Origin: UBA4363 sp002393965
GTDB lineage: Bacteria; Bacteroidota; Bacteroidia; Bacteroidales; Paludibacteraceae
Direction: 5' to 3'
Assembly: GCA_946542925.1 (NCBI GenBank)
Contig: CAMNLA010000006.1
Span: 148,347 to 212,346, forward strand
Length of the DNA stretch: 64,000 nucleotides
The notes under the pieces were generated by a model. The model was given only the letters and a program-made list of their open reading frames with translations, did not search any database and had not been told where the DNA came from. This document shows positions 35,769 through 44,924 of this stretch, piece after piece. Position numbers and translations under genes: made by a program. Positions within the stretch are counted from its first letter, which is position 1, and each line of letters begins with the position of its first letter.

Positions 35769-37232
35769 TTATTTCTGGTTCCCGAAGTCTGGGAGGTGGT
35801 ATTCTTTTTCGTCTGACAGGATCTTCCTGACTTGATTGATCTCCAGGAAACTCGTTCCGTGTCCCATACCGAAACTGCCGGAGAGATAGGAGATGAAGTC
35901 ATCTCCTTTCAGACGGCCGTTGTCATAGAATTCCTTGGTGGCATCCAGCAGGTATTTATGAGAGGAATCCTCTTTCGGCTTGTAGCTCGCGAACACTCCA
36001 TAGCTCAGGGACAGAATACGCATGGTATGCTCGCTGTAGCAGATGGCTAATACTGGATTTGTGCTTCTGTATGCGGCCAGATAGCGGGCCGTTCGACCCG
36101 TAAAGGAGTCCGTGATGATCGCTTTGGTACCGATCTCACGCGCTGCATTGGCGGCCGTCTGAGCCAAGAAGGACGTCGTGTCGTGTTCCGAAGGGTCAAA
36201 CGTCACTTTGATGTCATTCTCCGGCACTTTGCTCAACTCTGCCTCTTCGGCGATGCGTGCCATGGTCTTCACCGCCTCCAGCGGATATTTGCCGCTGGCA
36301 GTTTCGCCGGAGAGCATGATGGCATCCGTACGGTAATAGATGGCGTTTGCAACGTCGGTTACTTCGGCTCTTGTCGGTCGTGGATTGTGGATCATCGACT
36401 GTAGCATCTGAGTCGCTACAATGACCGGTTTCTTGTGGCGGACGGCACTGCGGATGATGGCACGCTGAATGCCTGGTATCTTTTCCTGCGCCACCTCGAT
36501 GCCCAGATCCCCTCGGGCCACCATGACGCCATATGCGCTGTCCAGAATCTCTTCTATGTTGTCTACGCCTTCCTGGTTCTCAATCTTGGCAATGATCTTG
36601 ATCGGACTCTTGTGCTTGTCCAGCAGATCCTGTACCTCTTTCACGTCAGACTTGTTGCGAACGAAGCTGTGGGCGATGAAGTCCACGTCGTTCTCTACCG
36701 CCAGCTCGATAAAATGTTCGTCTCGCTTGGTAAGGGCAGGCAGGTTGATGCGCACTCCAGGGACGTTTACGCTTTTGCGCGAACCCAGATCTCCGTCGTT
36801 CAGGACTTCGCAGATGAGGCTCTCAGGGTGCTTTTCGACTACCTTCAGGTCGATCTCGCCGTCGTCGAACAGAATGTCGTCTCCAACGGAAAGGTCGTGC
36901 GCAATGTTCGTATAGGTGACGGCAACACATTCCGGAGTCGTCAGCTGATCTGGCTTGCCGACAATCTTGACTCGGTTTCCCGCTTCCAGGTGCAGTGCCT
37001 CGCCCGTACTTGTTTTCGTCGTACGGATTTCCGGACCTTTCGTGTCAACCAGGATGGCTATGCGGTTGCTTACCTCGCGCGTGTTGCGGATAACGCGCAG
37101 AAAACCCTCGTCATCCATGTGCGCGGTGTTCATTCGGACCACGTTCATTCCGGCTTCGTACAGACCGCGTATGAATTCCGTATCGCAGCGGAGGTCGCTG
37201 ATGGTGGCAATGATCTTTGTCAGTTTTGTCAT
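35769..37232 (-). CDS. pyk: Pyruvate kinase
   Basis: Pyruvate kinase makes pyruvate and ATP from phosphoenolpyruvate at the end of glycolysis. The 487-residue protein has the substrate Arg region ATISDLRCDTEFIRGL at its N-terminus, the catalytic Lys in KIIAKIENQEGVDNI near residue 215, the metal site MVARGDLGIEV near 240 and the KPVIVATQMLQSM segment. The C-terminal allosteric domain is present. It lies 21 bases after aroQ. Length is normal. Confidence 0.95.
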   Translation of the reverse strand: MTKLTKIIATISDLRCDTEFIRGLYEAGMNVVRMNTAHMDDEGFLRVIRNTREVSNRIAILVDTKGPEIRTTKTSTGEALHLEAGNRVKIVGKPDQLTTPECVAVTYTNIAHDLSVGDDILFDDGEIDLKVVEKHPESLICEVLNDGDLGSRKSVNVPGVRINLPALTKRDEHFIELAVENDVDFIAHSFVRNKSDVKEVQDLLDKHKSPIKIIAKIENQEGVDNIEEILDSAYGVMVARGDLGIEVAQEKIPGIQRAIIRSAVRHKKPVIVATQMLQSMIHNPRPTRAEVTDVANAIYYRTDAIMLSGETASGKYPLEAVKTMARIAEEAELSKVPENDIKVTFDPSEHDTTSFLAQTAANAAREIGTKAIITDSFTGRTARYLAAYRSTNPVLAICYSEHTMRILSLSYGVFASYKPKEDSSHKYLLDATKEFYDNGRLKGDDFISYLSGSFGMGHGTSFLEINQVRKILSDEKEYHLPDFGNQK

Positions 37233-37253
37233 TATCGTGTCGTTTTGGAATGT

Positions 37254-37691
37254 TTATTTTGTTGACTTCTTGTCTGTCAGTGCTTGCACCGCCAGCGCAT
37301 AGCCCTCCAGGCCGAATCCGAAGATACAGCCTTTGCATACCGGTGATAGGAAGGAATGATGACGGACCTCTTCGCGGGCGGTGATGTTCGAGATATGCAC
37401 CTCGACTACGGGCGACGTGATGGCCTTTATGGCATCAGCCAGTGCGAGCGACGTGTGCGTGTAGGCTCCTGCGTTCAGCACGATGCCGTCCGCCTGAAAC
37501 CCACATTCGTGAAGCTTGTCTATCAGAGCTCCTTCGCTGTTGCTCTGATAGTAACTGAACTCTACGTCCTGGAAACGTTCCTTCAGTTCTTGCAGGAAAC
37601 TTTCAAAATCCCTGTGGCCATAGATATCTGGTTCGCGTCTCCCCAATAGGTTGAGATTCGGACCGTTGATAATCAGAATGTTTGTCTTCAT
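37254..37691 (-). CDS. aroQ: Type II 3-dehydroquinate dehydratase
   Basis: AroQ dehydrates 3-dehydroquinate in the shikimate pathway. The 145-residue protein has the hallmark IINGPNLNLLGRREPDIYG at its N-terminus (Asn12-Arg19 region; Tyr24 catalytic), then YYQSNSEGALIDKL and GIVLNAGAYTHTS with the active-site His in VEVHISNI near residue 98. Size is exactly that of the type II family. It leads pyk in a short operon. Its product feeds chorismate, which MenF in this window uses. Confidence 0.95.
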   Translation of the reverse strand: MKTNILIINGPNLNLLGRREPDIYGHRDFESFLQELKERFQDVEFSYYQSNSEGALIDKLHECGFQADGIVLNAGAYTHTSLALADAIKAITSPVVEVHISNITAREEVRHHSFLSPVCKGCIFGFGLEGYALAVQALTDKKSTK

Positions 37692-37846
37692 ATTGGAAAA
37701 ATAATGGAGAATCTGTGTGCAATACGGATATCCGTGTTTTTCTGTCGAAGTCGGAGGACTTCAGATGATACATGGCGAATCTTCCTGTTGTGCCTCTGCA
37801 TACGGGACGATTCGGCGATGTGCTGCTGCAGAATCAATCATGTATG

Positions 37847-37854
37847 CAAATATA
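37847..37854 (-). promoter_or_regulatory. -7 element (TATATTTG) upstream of aroQ
   Basis: Read on the minus strand, the octamer TATATTTG fits TAnnTTTG. It lies about 155 bases upstream of the aroQ start in the gap behind thiD. No good -33 box is seen. Confidence 0.4.
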
Positions 37855-37872
37855 AAAAAACGACGGGTATTT

Positions 37873-38694
37873 CTATAACCAGAAATTAAAAAAATGGTGC
37901 ACCGGACCGTGACCCTTGCCTATTTGGTAGTGGGCACCATTGGCAATGGCCTTTGTGATGAAGTCTTTGGACAGTCGGACCGCGTCGTTCAGTGGCTGAC
38001 CGTAGGCAAGAAAGGATGCCACCGCCGAGGAGAGGGTACAGCCGGTACCATGGGTATTCTCGGTTGGGATGCGAGGCGATGACAGTTCCACGATCTGATG
38101 ACTCTCTGCGTTGTAGAAGAGGTCTGTCAGCGTATCGCCGTCCAGATGGCCGGCTTTCAGAAGGACCGACACACGTGCTCCCTCTCTTTCACAGAGGTGG
38201 GAGAGCGCCTGGGCGGCATCCGCAAAGTCCTTTTCCTCTATCTTCTTGCCCAACAGCCGTTCCGCCTCGGGCAGGTTGGGGGTGATGACACGTGCCAGAG
38301 GAAGCAATTCTCTACGTAGATATTCCAGCCCCTCGTCTTCCATCAGCGGGTCGCCCGAGGTGGCAACCATCACCGGGTCCAGCACGACATTGCTGGGCCC
38401 GAATTCCACCAGCGATTCCCGCACGGCACGCATGGCGTCCACCGTGGGTAGCATGCCGATCTTCACGGCGTCAGCACCGATGTCATTCAGCACGGATGCG
38501 ATCTGTCCTTTCAGGAACGAGGCTGGGATGACATGCACGCCATATACTCCCTGTGTGTTTTCATCTACGACGGCCGTGATGGCTGAGGCTGCGTAGCAGC
38601 CCAGGGCGGACATGGTCTTCAGGTCCGCCTGGATTCCGGCTCCGCCCGACGGGTCTGATCCGGCTATGCTCAGCGTTCTGCGGTAGGTGTGCAT
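37873..38694 (-). CDS. thiD: Hydroxymethylpyrimidine/phosphomethylpyrimidine kinase
   Basis: ThiD phosphorylates HMP and HMP-P for thiamine synthesis or salvage. The 273-residue ribokinase-fold protein starts with LSIAGSDPSGGAGIQADLKT, the ThiD signature, and has VVLDPVMVATSGDPL near residue 107 and the ATP-site NTHGTGCTLSSAVA near 213, with the catalytic Asp replaced by the Cys-type TGC typical of ThiD. It begins 8 bases after the ABC-F gene and is in its operon. No other thi gene is in the window. Confidence 0.95.
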   Translation of the reverse strand: MHTYRRTLSIAGSDPSGGAGIQADLKTMSALGCYAASAITAVVDENTQGVYGVHVIPASFLKGQIASVLNDIGADAVKIGMLPTVDAMRAVRESLVEFGPSNVVLDPVMVATSGDPLMEDEGLEYLRRELLPLARVITPNLPEAERLLGKKIEEKDFADAAQALSHLCEREGARVSVLLKAGHLDGDTLTDLFYNAESHQIVELSSPRIPTENTHGTGCTLSSAVASFLAYGQPLNDAVRLSKDFITKAIANGAHYQIGKGHGPVHHFFNFWL

Positions 38695-38702
38695 GATTGC
38701 GG

Positions 38703-40319
38703 TCAGAGAGCGTAGCGTTTCGCACGGAGCTCCTTGATGTCCTCGCGCGTGATGTATTCGTCATACTCCATCCGCTTGTCGATGATGCCATTCGGTGTCA
38801 GCTCGATGATGCGGTTGCAGACGGTTTGGATGAACTCATGGTCGTGAGAGGCCATGAGGATATTGCCTTTGAAGGTCTTCAAGGAGTTGTTGAAGGCTTG
38901 AATCGACTCCATGTCAAGGTGGTTCGTCGGCATGTCCAGCACCAGACAGTTGGCATTCTTGAGCATCATGCGCGAGATCATGCAGCGCATCTTTTCGCCT
39001 CCAGACAGGACCGAGGCCTTTTTCATCGTCTCCTCTCCCGAGAAGAGCATCTTGCCCAGGTAGGACTTCACGTCCGCTTCCATCATGCCTGGTGCGAACT
39101 GGTTCAGCCACTCCACCAGGTTCAGGTCCGTCTGGAAGAATTCGGAATTATCTACTGGCAGGTACGCCGGTGTGATGGTGACGCCCCAGGAGTATTTTCC
39201 GCTGTCCGCTTTCATGTTCCCGTTGATGATTTGGAAGAAGGCGGTCATCGCTCGTGGATCATGCGACAGGAAGACGACCTTGTCGCCTTTTTCTACCGTG
39301 AACGTGGCGTTGGTGAATAGTTTCTCTCCTTCCATGGAGGCTGACAGGTCATTGACTTCCAGAATGATGTTGCCCGGGTCTCGCTCCATGTTGAAGATAA
39401 TACCGGGATATCGGCGGGAGGAAGGCTTGATTTCCTCAATGTTGATCTTCTCCAGCATTTTCTTTCGGGAGGTCGCCTGGCGGCTTTTAGCTGCGTTGGC
39501 ACTGAAGCGTGCGATGAACTCCAGAAGTTCGGCTCGCTTTTCCTCCGCTTTCTTGTTCTGTTGCTGCTGTTGGCGGAGAGCAAGCTGGGAGGATTCGTAC
39601 CAGAACGAGTAGTTGCCCGTATAGATGGTGGCTTTCCCGAAGTCGATGTCCACGATGTGCGTACACACCGTGTCAAGGAAGTGACGGTCGTGCGAGACAA
39701 CCAGGACGGTGTTCTCGTAGTTCGCCAGGTAGTCTTCCAGCCATGTAATGGTGTCCAGGTCCAGGTCGTTCGTCGGCTCGTCCAGCAATAGGTTGTCCGG
39801 ATTTCCGAAGAGGGCACGGGCCAGCAGGACACGCACTTTCTGCTTTCCGGACAGCTCTTTCATCTTCTGATGGTGGAGCTCTTCTTTGATGCCCAGACCG
39901 CTCAGCAGCGACGCCGCGTCGCTCTCGGCATTCCACCCGTCCATCGCTGCGAACTGTTCTTCCAGCTCCGAAGCGCGGATGCCGTCTTCGTCCGAGAAGT
40001 CCGGCTTGGCGTACAGGGCGTCCTTCTCCGACATGATCGCCCACAGGGTCGAATGGCCCATGATGACCGTTTGCAGAACCTCATACTCGTCAAATTCGAA
40101 GTGGTCCTGTTTCAGCACCGAGAGGCGCTCCCCCTTGTCCATGATCACGTCGCCCTTGGAGGTCTGCAGGTCTCCGGAGATGGCACGTAGCAACGTTGAT
40201 TTCCCAGCTCCGTTCGCTCCGATGATGCCGTAGCAGTTGCCGGGCGTAAACTTGAGATTGACGTCCTGGAAGAGGACGCGCTTGCCGAATTGAATGGCTA
40301 GATTGGAAAGAATAATCAT
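38703..40319 (-). CDS. ABC-F family ATPase with a degenerate second nucleotide-binding domain
   Basis: ABC-F proteins act on the ribosome rather than in transport. From ATG 40319 (MIILSNLAIQFGKRVLF) the protein has 538 residues with two NBDs joined by a charged linker. NBD1 is intact: GANGAGKSTLLRAI, LSGKQKVRVLLARAL and LLLDEPTNDLD. In NBD2 the Walker A is lost (FLSHDPRAMTAFF) and the Walker B Glu is Met (LVLDMPTNHLD), although the signature LSGGEKMR remains. It is nearest to YbiT-like members. A longer frame to 40394 is rejected because the promoter-near Met fits the family. thiD follows. Confidence 0.9.
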   Translation of the reverse strand: MIILSNLAIQFGKRVLFQDVNLKFTPGNCYGIIGANGAGKSTLLRAISGDLQTSKGDVIMDKGERLSVLKQDHFEFDEYEVLQTVIMGHSTLWAIMSEKDALYAKPDFSDEDGIRASELEEQFAAMDGWNAESDAASLLSGLGIKEELHHQKMKELSGKQKVRVLLARALFGNPDNLLLDEPTNDLDLDTITWLEDYLANYENTVLVVSHDRHFLDTVCTHIVDIDFGKATIYTGNYSFWYESSQLALRQQQQQNKKAEEKRAELLEFIARFSANAAKSRQATSRKKMLEKINIEEIKPSSRRYPGIIFNMERDPGNIILEVNDLSASMEGEKLFTNATFTVEKGDKVVFLSHDPRAMTAFFQIINGNMKADSGKYSWGVTITPAYLPVDNSEFFQTDLNLVEWLNQFAPGMMEADVKSYLGKMLFSGEETMKKASVLSGGEKMRCMISRMMLKNANCLVLDMPTNHLDMESIQAFNNSLKTFKGNILMASHDHEFIQTVCNRIIELTPNGIIDKRMEYDEYITREDIKELRAKRYAL

Positions 40320-40423
40320 AATGTCTGTCTGAAATGCACGGAAGGAGCCTCTTTTGCTCTTCTTGTTTTCGGCGATCCGCTTCTTGCGAAGCAAGGCATT
40401 CGCACCTGATTTTTAGAAAGTCA

Positions 40424-40455
40424 CAAAGGTACAGAGTAAAAGCGAGAAAAACAAA
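40424..40455 (-). promoter_or_regulatory. Promoter of the ABC-F gene (TTTG-N20-TACCTTTG)
   Basis: On the minus strand TTTG (40455-40452) and TACCTTTG (40431-40424) are 20 bases apart. Transcription would start near 40417, about 100 bases before the start codon at 40319. Confidence 0.65.
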
Positions 40456-40495
40456 ACGCCACATCCTCCCATGCCCCTGTGTCTGCTTCGGGGTG

Positions 40496-41485
40496 TTAGG
40501 ACTTCTTGTGTTCCCGTACGAAGTCTTCGCTGACGTGGTTCCCTGTCTGCGAACACACGTCCGCCGCAAAGCGCAGACCCCACTTTAGGCACGTCTCCCA
40601 TTCGTTCTCTTTTAGTCTGGCAAGCCGGTCTCTCGGTGGGAGGGGAGACAGGCTTGCGTATGTGGTCCCCGTCAGCAGGCCGTAGAGAAAACCTGCATTG
40701 AAGTTGTCGCCCGCCCCGACCGTGCTCACGGTCCTTACCGCTGCCGCTTCGTAGTGCTTGCTCGACTCGGGGGTGAAGAGCAGTACTCCCTCCGCTCCGC
40801 AGGTGCAGATAACGTAGGGACTGTATCGGCTCAACCGCTCTCGGTACAACCGCTCTATCCATAGCATCCGTTCTTCGAACGAGCGGCGCTTGTCCGGACC
40901 TTTGCCCTCGAACAGCAGATGGAAGTCCTCGTCCGAACCGCGGACGATACTCGCTGACTCCATGTTCGTAACCACGTGCGCCAACAGTCTCTCACGCTCC
41001 TTTAGGTGCGAGGACCGGAAGTTGGGATCATAATAGACGAAGGCCCCGGCTTCGTTCGCCCTCTCAAGCAGGGGCACCATCCGCTCCCTCGTGTCGTCGT
41101 CCAGGGCATAGAACGAACCGAATAACAGGGCGTCCTCCGCTTTGATCCGGGGTAGCCGGCCGGCCCCAAGCCCTTTCGGGCGCTGTTTGTAGAATACGTA
41201 CTTGGCGTCGTTGTGCTGGTCGAGAAAGGCAAGCGAGACAGGCGATGGGAGAGAGGCATAGCGGGTGACGTAGTCCTGACTCATCCCATTCTCCTGCATG
41301 AAGTCGGTCACGAGGTTGCCGACCTCGTCGCTGCCCGCCTCCCCGACAAAGGTCGTCTGCAGCCCCATCCTCGACAGCGAGACCAGCGCATTGAACACCG
41401 ATCCGCCCGGAACCGCCCTCTCGGGCTGCCCGTTGCGGAAGAGGATGTCCACAATCGTTTCTCCTATGCCAAGGATGCTTCCCAT
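40496..41485 (-). CDS. PfkB-family carbohydrate kinase (fructokinase-like)
   Basis: A 329-residue ribokinase-family sugar kinase. The N-terminus GIGETIVDILFRNGQPERAVPGGSVFNALVSLSRMG has the di-glycine substrate site, and GAGDNFNAGFLYGLL near residue 255 carries the anion-hole glycines and the catalytic Asp. It is probably a fructokinase or another hexose kinase; the substrate cannot be read from sequence. It is 176 bases upstream of the ABC-F gene, which has its own promoter. tRNA-Val lies upstream, separated by a terminator. Confidence 0.88.
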   Translation of the reverse strand: MGSILGIGETIVDILFRNGQPERAVPGGSVFNALVSLSRMGLQTTFVGEAGSDEVGNLVTDFMQENGMSQDYVTRYASLPSPVSLAFLDQHNDAKYVFYKQRPKGLGAGRLPRIKAEDALLFGSFYALDDDTRERMVPLLERANEAGAFVYYDPNFRSSHLKERERLLAHVVTNMESASIVRGSDEDFHLLFEGKGPDKRRSFEERMLWIERLYRERLSRYSPYVICTCGAEGVLLFTPESSKHYEAAAVRTVSTVGAGDNFNAGFLYGLLTGTTYASLSPLPPRDRLARLKENEWETCLKWGLRFAADVCSQTGNHVSEDFVREHKKS

Positions 41486-41538
41486 CTGTCTTCGTCGTTT
41501 CTGTCGTGTTCAGTTCGGCTGGGATATATAAAAAACAA

Positions 41539-41567
41539 AAAGTCGGCGTACAATGACAACCGACTTT
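41539..41567 (-). terminator. Terminator of tRNA-Val
   Basis: On the minus strand AAAGTCGG (41567-41560) pairs with CCGACTTT (41546-41539) and is followed by TTGTTTTTTAT. It starts 7 bases after the tRNA 3' end. Confidence 0.8.
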
Positions 41568-41573
41568 CGTTGT

Positions 41574-41647
41574 GGGTGTTGACGGATTCGAACCGCCGAC
41601 CCTCTGCTTGTAAGGCAGATGCTCTGAACCAGCTGAGCTAAACACCC
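41574..41647 (-). tRNA. tRNA-Val (anticodon UAC)
   Basis: The minus strand folds into a full cloverleaf of 74 bases: acceptor GGGTGTT/AACACCC, D-arm with AGCTGGTTCAGAGC, anticodon stem TCTGC/GCAGA with loop CTTACAA (anticodon TAC), and T-arm GGCGG-TTCGAAT-CCGTC. CCA is not encoded. It has its own consensus promoter and terminator. Confidence 0.96.
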
Positions 41648-41668
41648 GTTGTGCTTCAAAAAGCGGTG

Positions 41669-41699
41669 CAAATATACGGCCTTTTTTTATTCCTCCAAA
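41669..41699 (-). promoter_or_regulatory. Promoter of tRNA-Val (TTTG-N19-TATATTTG)
   Basis: On the minus strand TTTG (41699-41696) and TATATTTG (41676-41669) are 19 bases apart, 22 bases upstream of the tRNA. Confidence 0.8.
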
Positions 41700-41777
41700 T
41701 CTTTTGCGAAAAAAAATGTCTTTTCGATAGATATTTTCCTCTTCCGCTGTTCCCCTTGTCAGGACTTCGATAATCAC

Positions 41778-43697
41778 CTACAGCTCGTCCACCTCCTTTA
41801 TCCACAGGGCTGAACTTGCGTCGGACGGCATACGCCAGTCGCCTCGGGGCGAGAGATTGACGGACCCGACTTTCGGACCGTCCGGCATGGCCGAGCGCTT
41901 GAACTGCTGCGAGAAGAACCGGCGGTAGAATGTCCGAAGCCATTTCTTGATGACCGTCTCCTCATAGGCCTCGCCGAAGGCGTTACGCGCAAGGTAGTAC
42001 ACTTTCTTCGGACCGAAACCGAAACGGAGGGTATAGTATAGGTAGAAGTCATGGAGTTCGTATGGACCCACCAAGTCTTCCGTCTTTTGTACGATGTTGC
42101 CATGCTCGTCCGCCGGCAGCAACTCGGGAGATACCGGCGTATCGACGATGTCGAGCAGCGTCCGCCGGACGCCATCCTCCATCTCTGTTTCCGCCACCCA
42201 TTTTACCAGATGGCGCACAAGGGTCTTGGGAATCGACGCATTTACTCCGTACATCGACATTTGGTCTCCATTGTACGTCGCCCAACCCAAAGCCAGTTCC
42301 GACAGGTCTCCCGTGCCGATCACCAGGCTGCCCGTTTCGTTCGCTACGTCCATCAGGATCTGCGTCCGCTCGCGCGCTTGGGAGTTCTCGTAGGTGACGT
42401 CATGCACGGACGGGTCATGGCCGATGTCTTTGAAGTGCTGCGTCACGGAGTCTTTGATGGAGATCTCACGGAACTCGGCTCCCAGCCCTTTGATCAGCCC
42501 TACGGCATTGCTGTAGGTGCGGTCTGTGGTCCCGAACCCTGGCATCGTAATGCCCAGCACGGACCTCCGGCTGATGCCCAGGCGGTCGGCTGCTTTGGCA
42601 CACACCAGTAATGCCAGCGTCGAGTCCAGACCGCCAGACACGCCCACCACCATTTTCTCGATCCCCGTATGCTTCAGACGGGTGACCAGGGCATTGACCT
42701 GGATGTTGAAGATCTCCTCACAACGCCCTCCGATATGCTCCTCGGATGGGACAAACGGAAGGGCATTGACCTCTCGGCGCAGGGACCGTTCTCCCGTTTC
42801 CGGCAGACAGAACCCAATCCGGCGATATCCGTCCGCCTCGCTGCTGAAACACGTGTTCTTTCTCCGGTCAGCCATCAGGCGATCGACGTCCACGTCCGTC
42901 ATGACCAGCTGTGGCTCCATCGAGAAGCGTTGCGAGACATTCAGGATCGTGCCGTTCTCGCCGACAAGGCCGTTACCGGCGAAGAGCAGGTCGGTCGAAC
43001 TCTCGCCGAACCCCGCGGAGGCATATACGTAGGCGGCAATGCAACGGGCGGATTGCTGGGCAATCAGCGAACGGACGTAGTCGTGCTTGCCGATCAGTTC
43101 ATTGCTTGCCGATAAGTTGAACAGAATCTGACTGCCCGCAAGGGCCTGACGCGAACTGGGAGGAATGGCGGTCCACAGGTCTTCACACACTTCGACCGAG
43201 AACGTCACGCCCTCTTCAGACTGGAAGAGCAGGTCCGTGCCGAACGGAACCGTCTGCCCGCACAGACGGATGCGCTCCTCTCGTCCCACCTCGCTCCCTG
43301 GGGCAAACCACCGCGCTTCGTAGAATTCATTGTAGGAGGGGAGATGCGTCTTCGGCACCACACCCAGTATCTGACCTTCCGACACGATAATGGCGGCATT
43401 GTAGAGGCGGTTCCCGTGACGTACCGGCATCCCCACAAGGGCAATGACCGGCAATCCTTCCGATTCCTTCAGGAGTTCTGCGAGTGCTGATTCCGCCTCG
43501 TCCAGCAACAGTCCCTGACCGAACAGGTCGCCGCAGGTGTAGGACGTGATACACAACTCCGGGAAGCAAACCATCTGCACCTGCTCCTCCACCGCCTGTT
43601 GCATCAGCGCAACGATACCGGCCGTATTGGCGGCTGGGTCTGCTATCTTTACGGACGGAATGCCTGCCGCCACTCTTACGAAACCATGATTATCCAT
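41778..43697 (-). CDS. nadE: Glutamine-dependent NAD+ synthetase
   Basis: NadE amidates nicotinic acid adenine dinucleotide to NAD+ using glutamine. The 639-residue protein has an N-terminal nitrilase-type glutaminase (about 1-290; CFPELCITSYTCGDL, KTHLPSYNEFYEARW and the catalytic Cys in SVEVCEDLW) and a C-terminal ammonia-dependent synthetase with the P-loop VVGVSGGLDSTLALLV near residue 355 and GTGDLSELALGWATYNGD. All three residues of the Glu-Lys-Cys triad are present. It follows the heptose fusion gene by 26 bases and may be cotranscribed. Length is typical of the bacterial two-domain form. Confidence 0.95.
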   Translation of the reverse strand: MDNHGFVRVAAGIPSVKIADPAANTAGIVALMQQAVEEQVQMVCFPELCITSYTCGDLFGQGLLLDEAESALAELLKESEGLPVIALVGMPVRHGNRLYNAAIIVSEGQILGVVPKTHLPSYNEFYEARWFAPGSEVGREERIRLCGQTVPFGTDLLFQSEEGVTFSVEVCEDLWTAIPPSSRQALAGSQILFNLSASNELIGKHDYVRSLIAQQSARCIAAYVYASAGFGESSTDLLFAGNGLVGENGTILNVSQRFSMEPQLVMTDVDVDRLMADRRKNTCFSSEADGYRRIGFCLPETGERSLRREVNALPFVPSEEHIGGRCEEIFNIQVNALVTRLKHTGIEKMVVGVSGGLDSTLALLVCAKAADRLGISRRSVLGITMPGFGTTDRTYSNAVGLIKGLGAEFREISIKDSVTQHFKDIGHDPSVHDVTYENSQARERTQILMDVANETGSLVIGTGDLSELALGWATYNGDQMSMYGVNASIPKTLVRHLVKWVAETEMEDGVRRTLLDIVDTPVSPELLPADEHGNIVQKTEDLVGPYELHDFYLYYTLRFGFGPKKVYYLARNAFGEAYEETVIKKWLRTFYRRFFSQQFKRSAMPDGPKVGSVNLSPRGDWRMPSDASSALWIKEVDEL

Positions 43698-43723
43698 TGC
43701 TCTTGTGTTTTATGTGCTCTTGC

Positions 43724-44908
43724 TTATGACTCTGTTCTCAATAGGATGCCGCGGATGCCGCAGTTCTGCGCAAAGGCCATGTCGCTGCTGCTGTCGCCGA
43801 TCATCACGCAGGACTCCCTGCGGATCTCGGGATAGTCCCGGCAGGCCTGTTCGAACATTCCGGTACCCGGCTTACGGGCAGGGTCCGCCTCGCTCACCGA
43901 CGCGCAGTGGTAGATGCGGTCAATATGCCCCCCGTGACGCTCTATCTCGTCCACCATCCTGCGGTGTATCTCCTTCAGGTCTCCCTCGCTCATCAGACCC
44001 TTGCCGATGCCGCGCTGGTTCGTCACCACCAGAATCCGCTTGCCCTCACCCGACCATTTGGCCAGGGCCTCGAACACTCCGGGCAGGAACTCGAATTCCT
44101 CCCAGCGTTTCACGTAGTCGTTCTTGCGCAGACGGTTCAGGATACCGTCTCGGTCCAATAGCAGCGTGCGGTATTCCTCCACTGGCAAGTCCGACAGCCG
44201 CATCTGCACGCCCGCCAACTCCGTCTCTGCCCGACGGTAGTCCTCGGGGATCCCGATATCAAGGAAGTAGCCGTTGCTCACCATCCCTCCGATGAGGCCC
44301 TCGCCGACACGCTTCTGCAGCACGTCATTCTCCATCGAGAACCGCTCCCCCAGACCCTCAAAGAGACGTTCCCTCCGTGAGTCCAGGACATACACCCCGC
44401 CGTTGATCAGACCTTCGGTACAATACGCCTTCTCTCTGAAGGCGGTGATCGTGTCGTTCCCCCCGCGCTCCACCGTTCCGTAGCGCGAGAAGTCCTTCAT
44501 CTCTTTCAGGGCAAGCGTGATGAGGTGCTCGGGATGAGCACGGTGATGGGCAACGAGACCTTCCAGGTCCACGTCGAACAGCGTGTCGCCGTTCAGTACC
44601 AACGTCTCCGACTCACGCGCCTTCTCCAGCGCCAGACGGATTCCGCCTCCCGTACCCAGAGGAGTCTCCTCCTCGGCGAAGTCATATTCGAATGGGAACT
44701 GCGATCCCTCTTTCCGGATCCATTCCTTCACCACCTCTCTCAGGTAACCCACCGAGAGGATGACATGACCCTCTCCGTATCGTTCCAACTGACGCAGCAG
44801 GTACCACAGAAAAGGACGACCGCCCACGGGGGCCATACACTTCGGCACCTCGCTCACCACACTCCTCAACCGTGTGCCCAGACCTCCTGCCAGTATCACT
44901 GCTTCCAT
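43724..44908 (-). CDS. Fusion: heptose-1-phosphate nucleotidyltransferase (HddC-like) + HAD phosphatase (GmhB-like)
   Basis: The 394-residue protein joins a nucleotidyltransferase (about 1-235; VILAGGLGTRLRSVVSEVPKC, then LVLNGDTLFDVD) to a HAD-IIIA phosphatase (about 240-394; LLLDRDGILNR, VVTNQRGIGKGLM and VMIGDSSSDMAFAQN). The pair would dephosphorylate heptose-1,7-bisphosphate and add GMP in GDP-D-glycero-alpha-manno-heptose synthesis. The HAD domain lacks the zinc-binding Cys loop of E. coli GmhB (here CASVSEADPARKPG). gmhA is 16 bases upstream. The kinase HddA is not in the window. Confidence 0.85.
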   Translation of the reverse strand: MEAVILAGGLGTRLRSVVSEVPKCMAPVGGRPFLWYLLRQLERYGEGHVILSVGYLREVVKEWIRKEGSQFPFEYDFAEEETPLGTGGGIRLALEKARESETLVLNGDTLFDVDLEGLVAHHRAHPEHLITLALKEMKDFSRYGTVERGGNDTITAFREKAYCTEGLINGGVYVLDSRRERLFEGLGERFSMENDVLQKRVGEGLIGGMVSNGYFLDIGIPEDYRRAETELAGVQMRLSDLPVEEYRTLLLDRDGILNRLRKNDYVKRWEEFEFLPGVFEALAKWSGEGKRILVVTNQRGIGKGLMSEGDLKEIHRRMVDEIERHGGHIDRIYHCASVSEADPARKPGTGMFEQACRDYPEIRRESCVMIGDSSSDMAFAQNCGIRGILLRTES

Positions 44909-44924
44909 CCTTCCTTGCCTCCTG

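Noticed and set aside
36435..37265. 276-codon open frame opposite pyk
   Set aside because: Antisense frame of a well-conserved pyruvate kinase; no independent signals.
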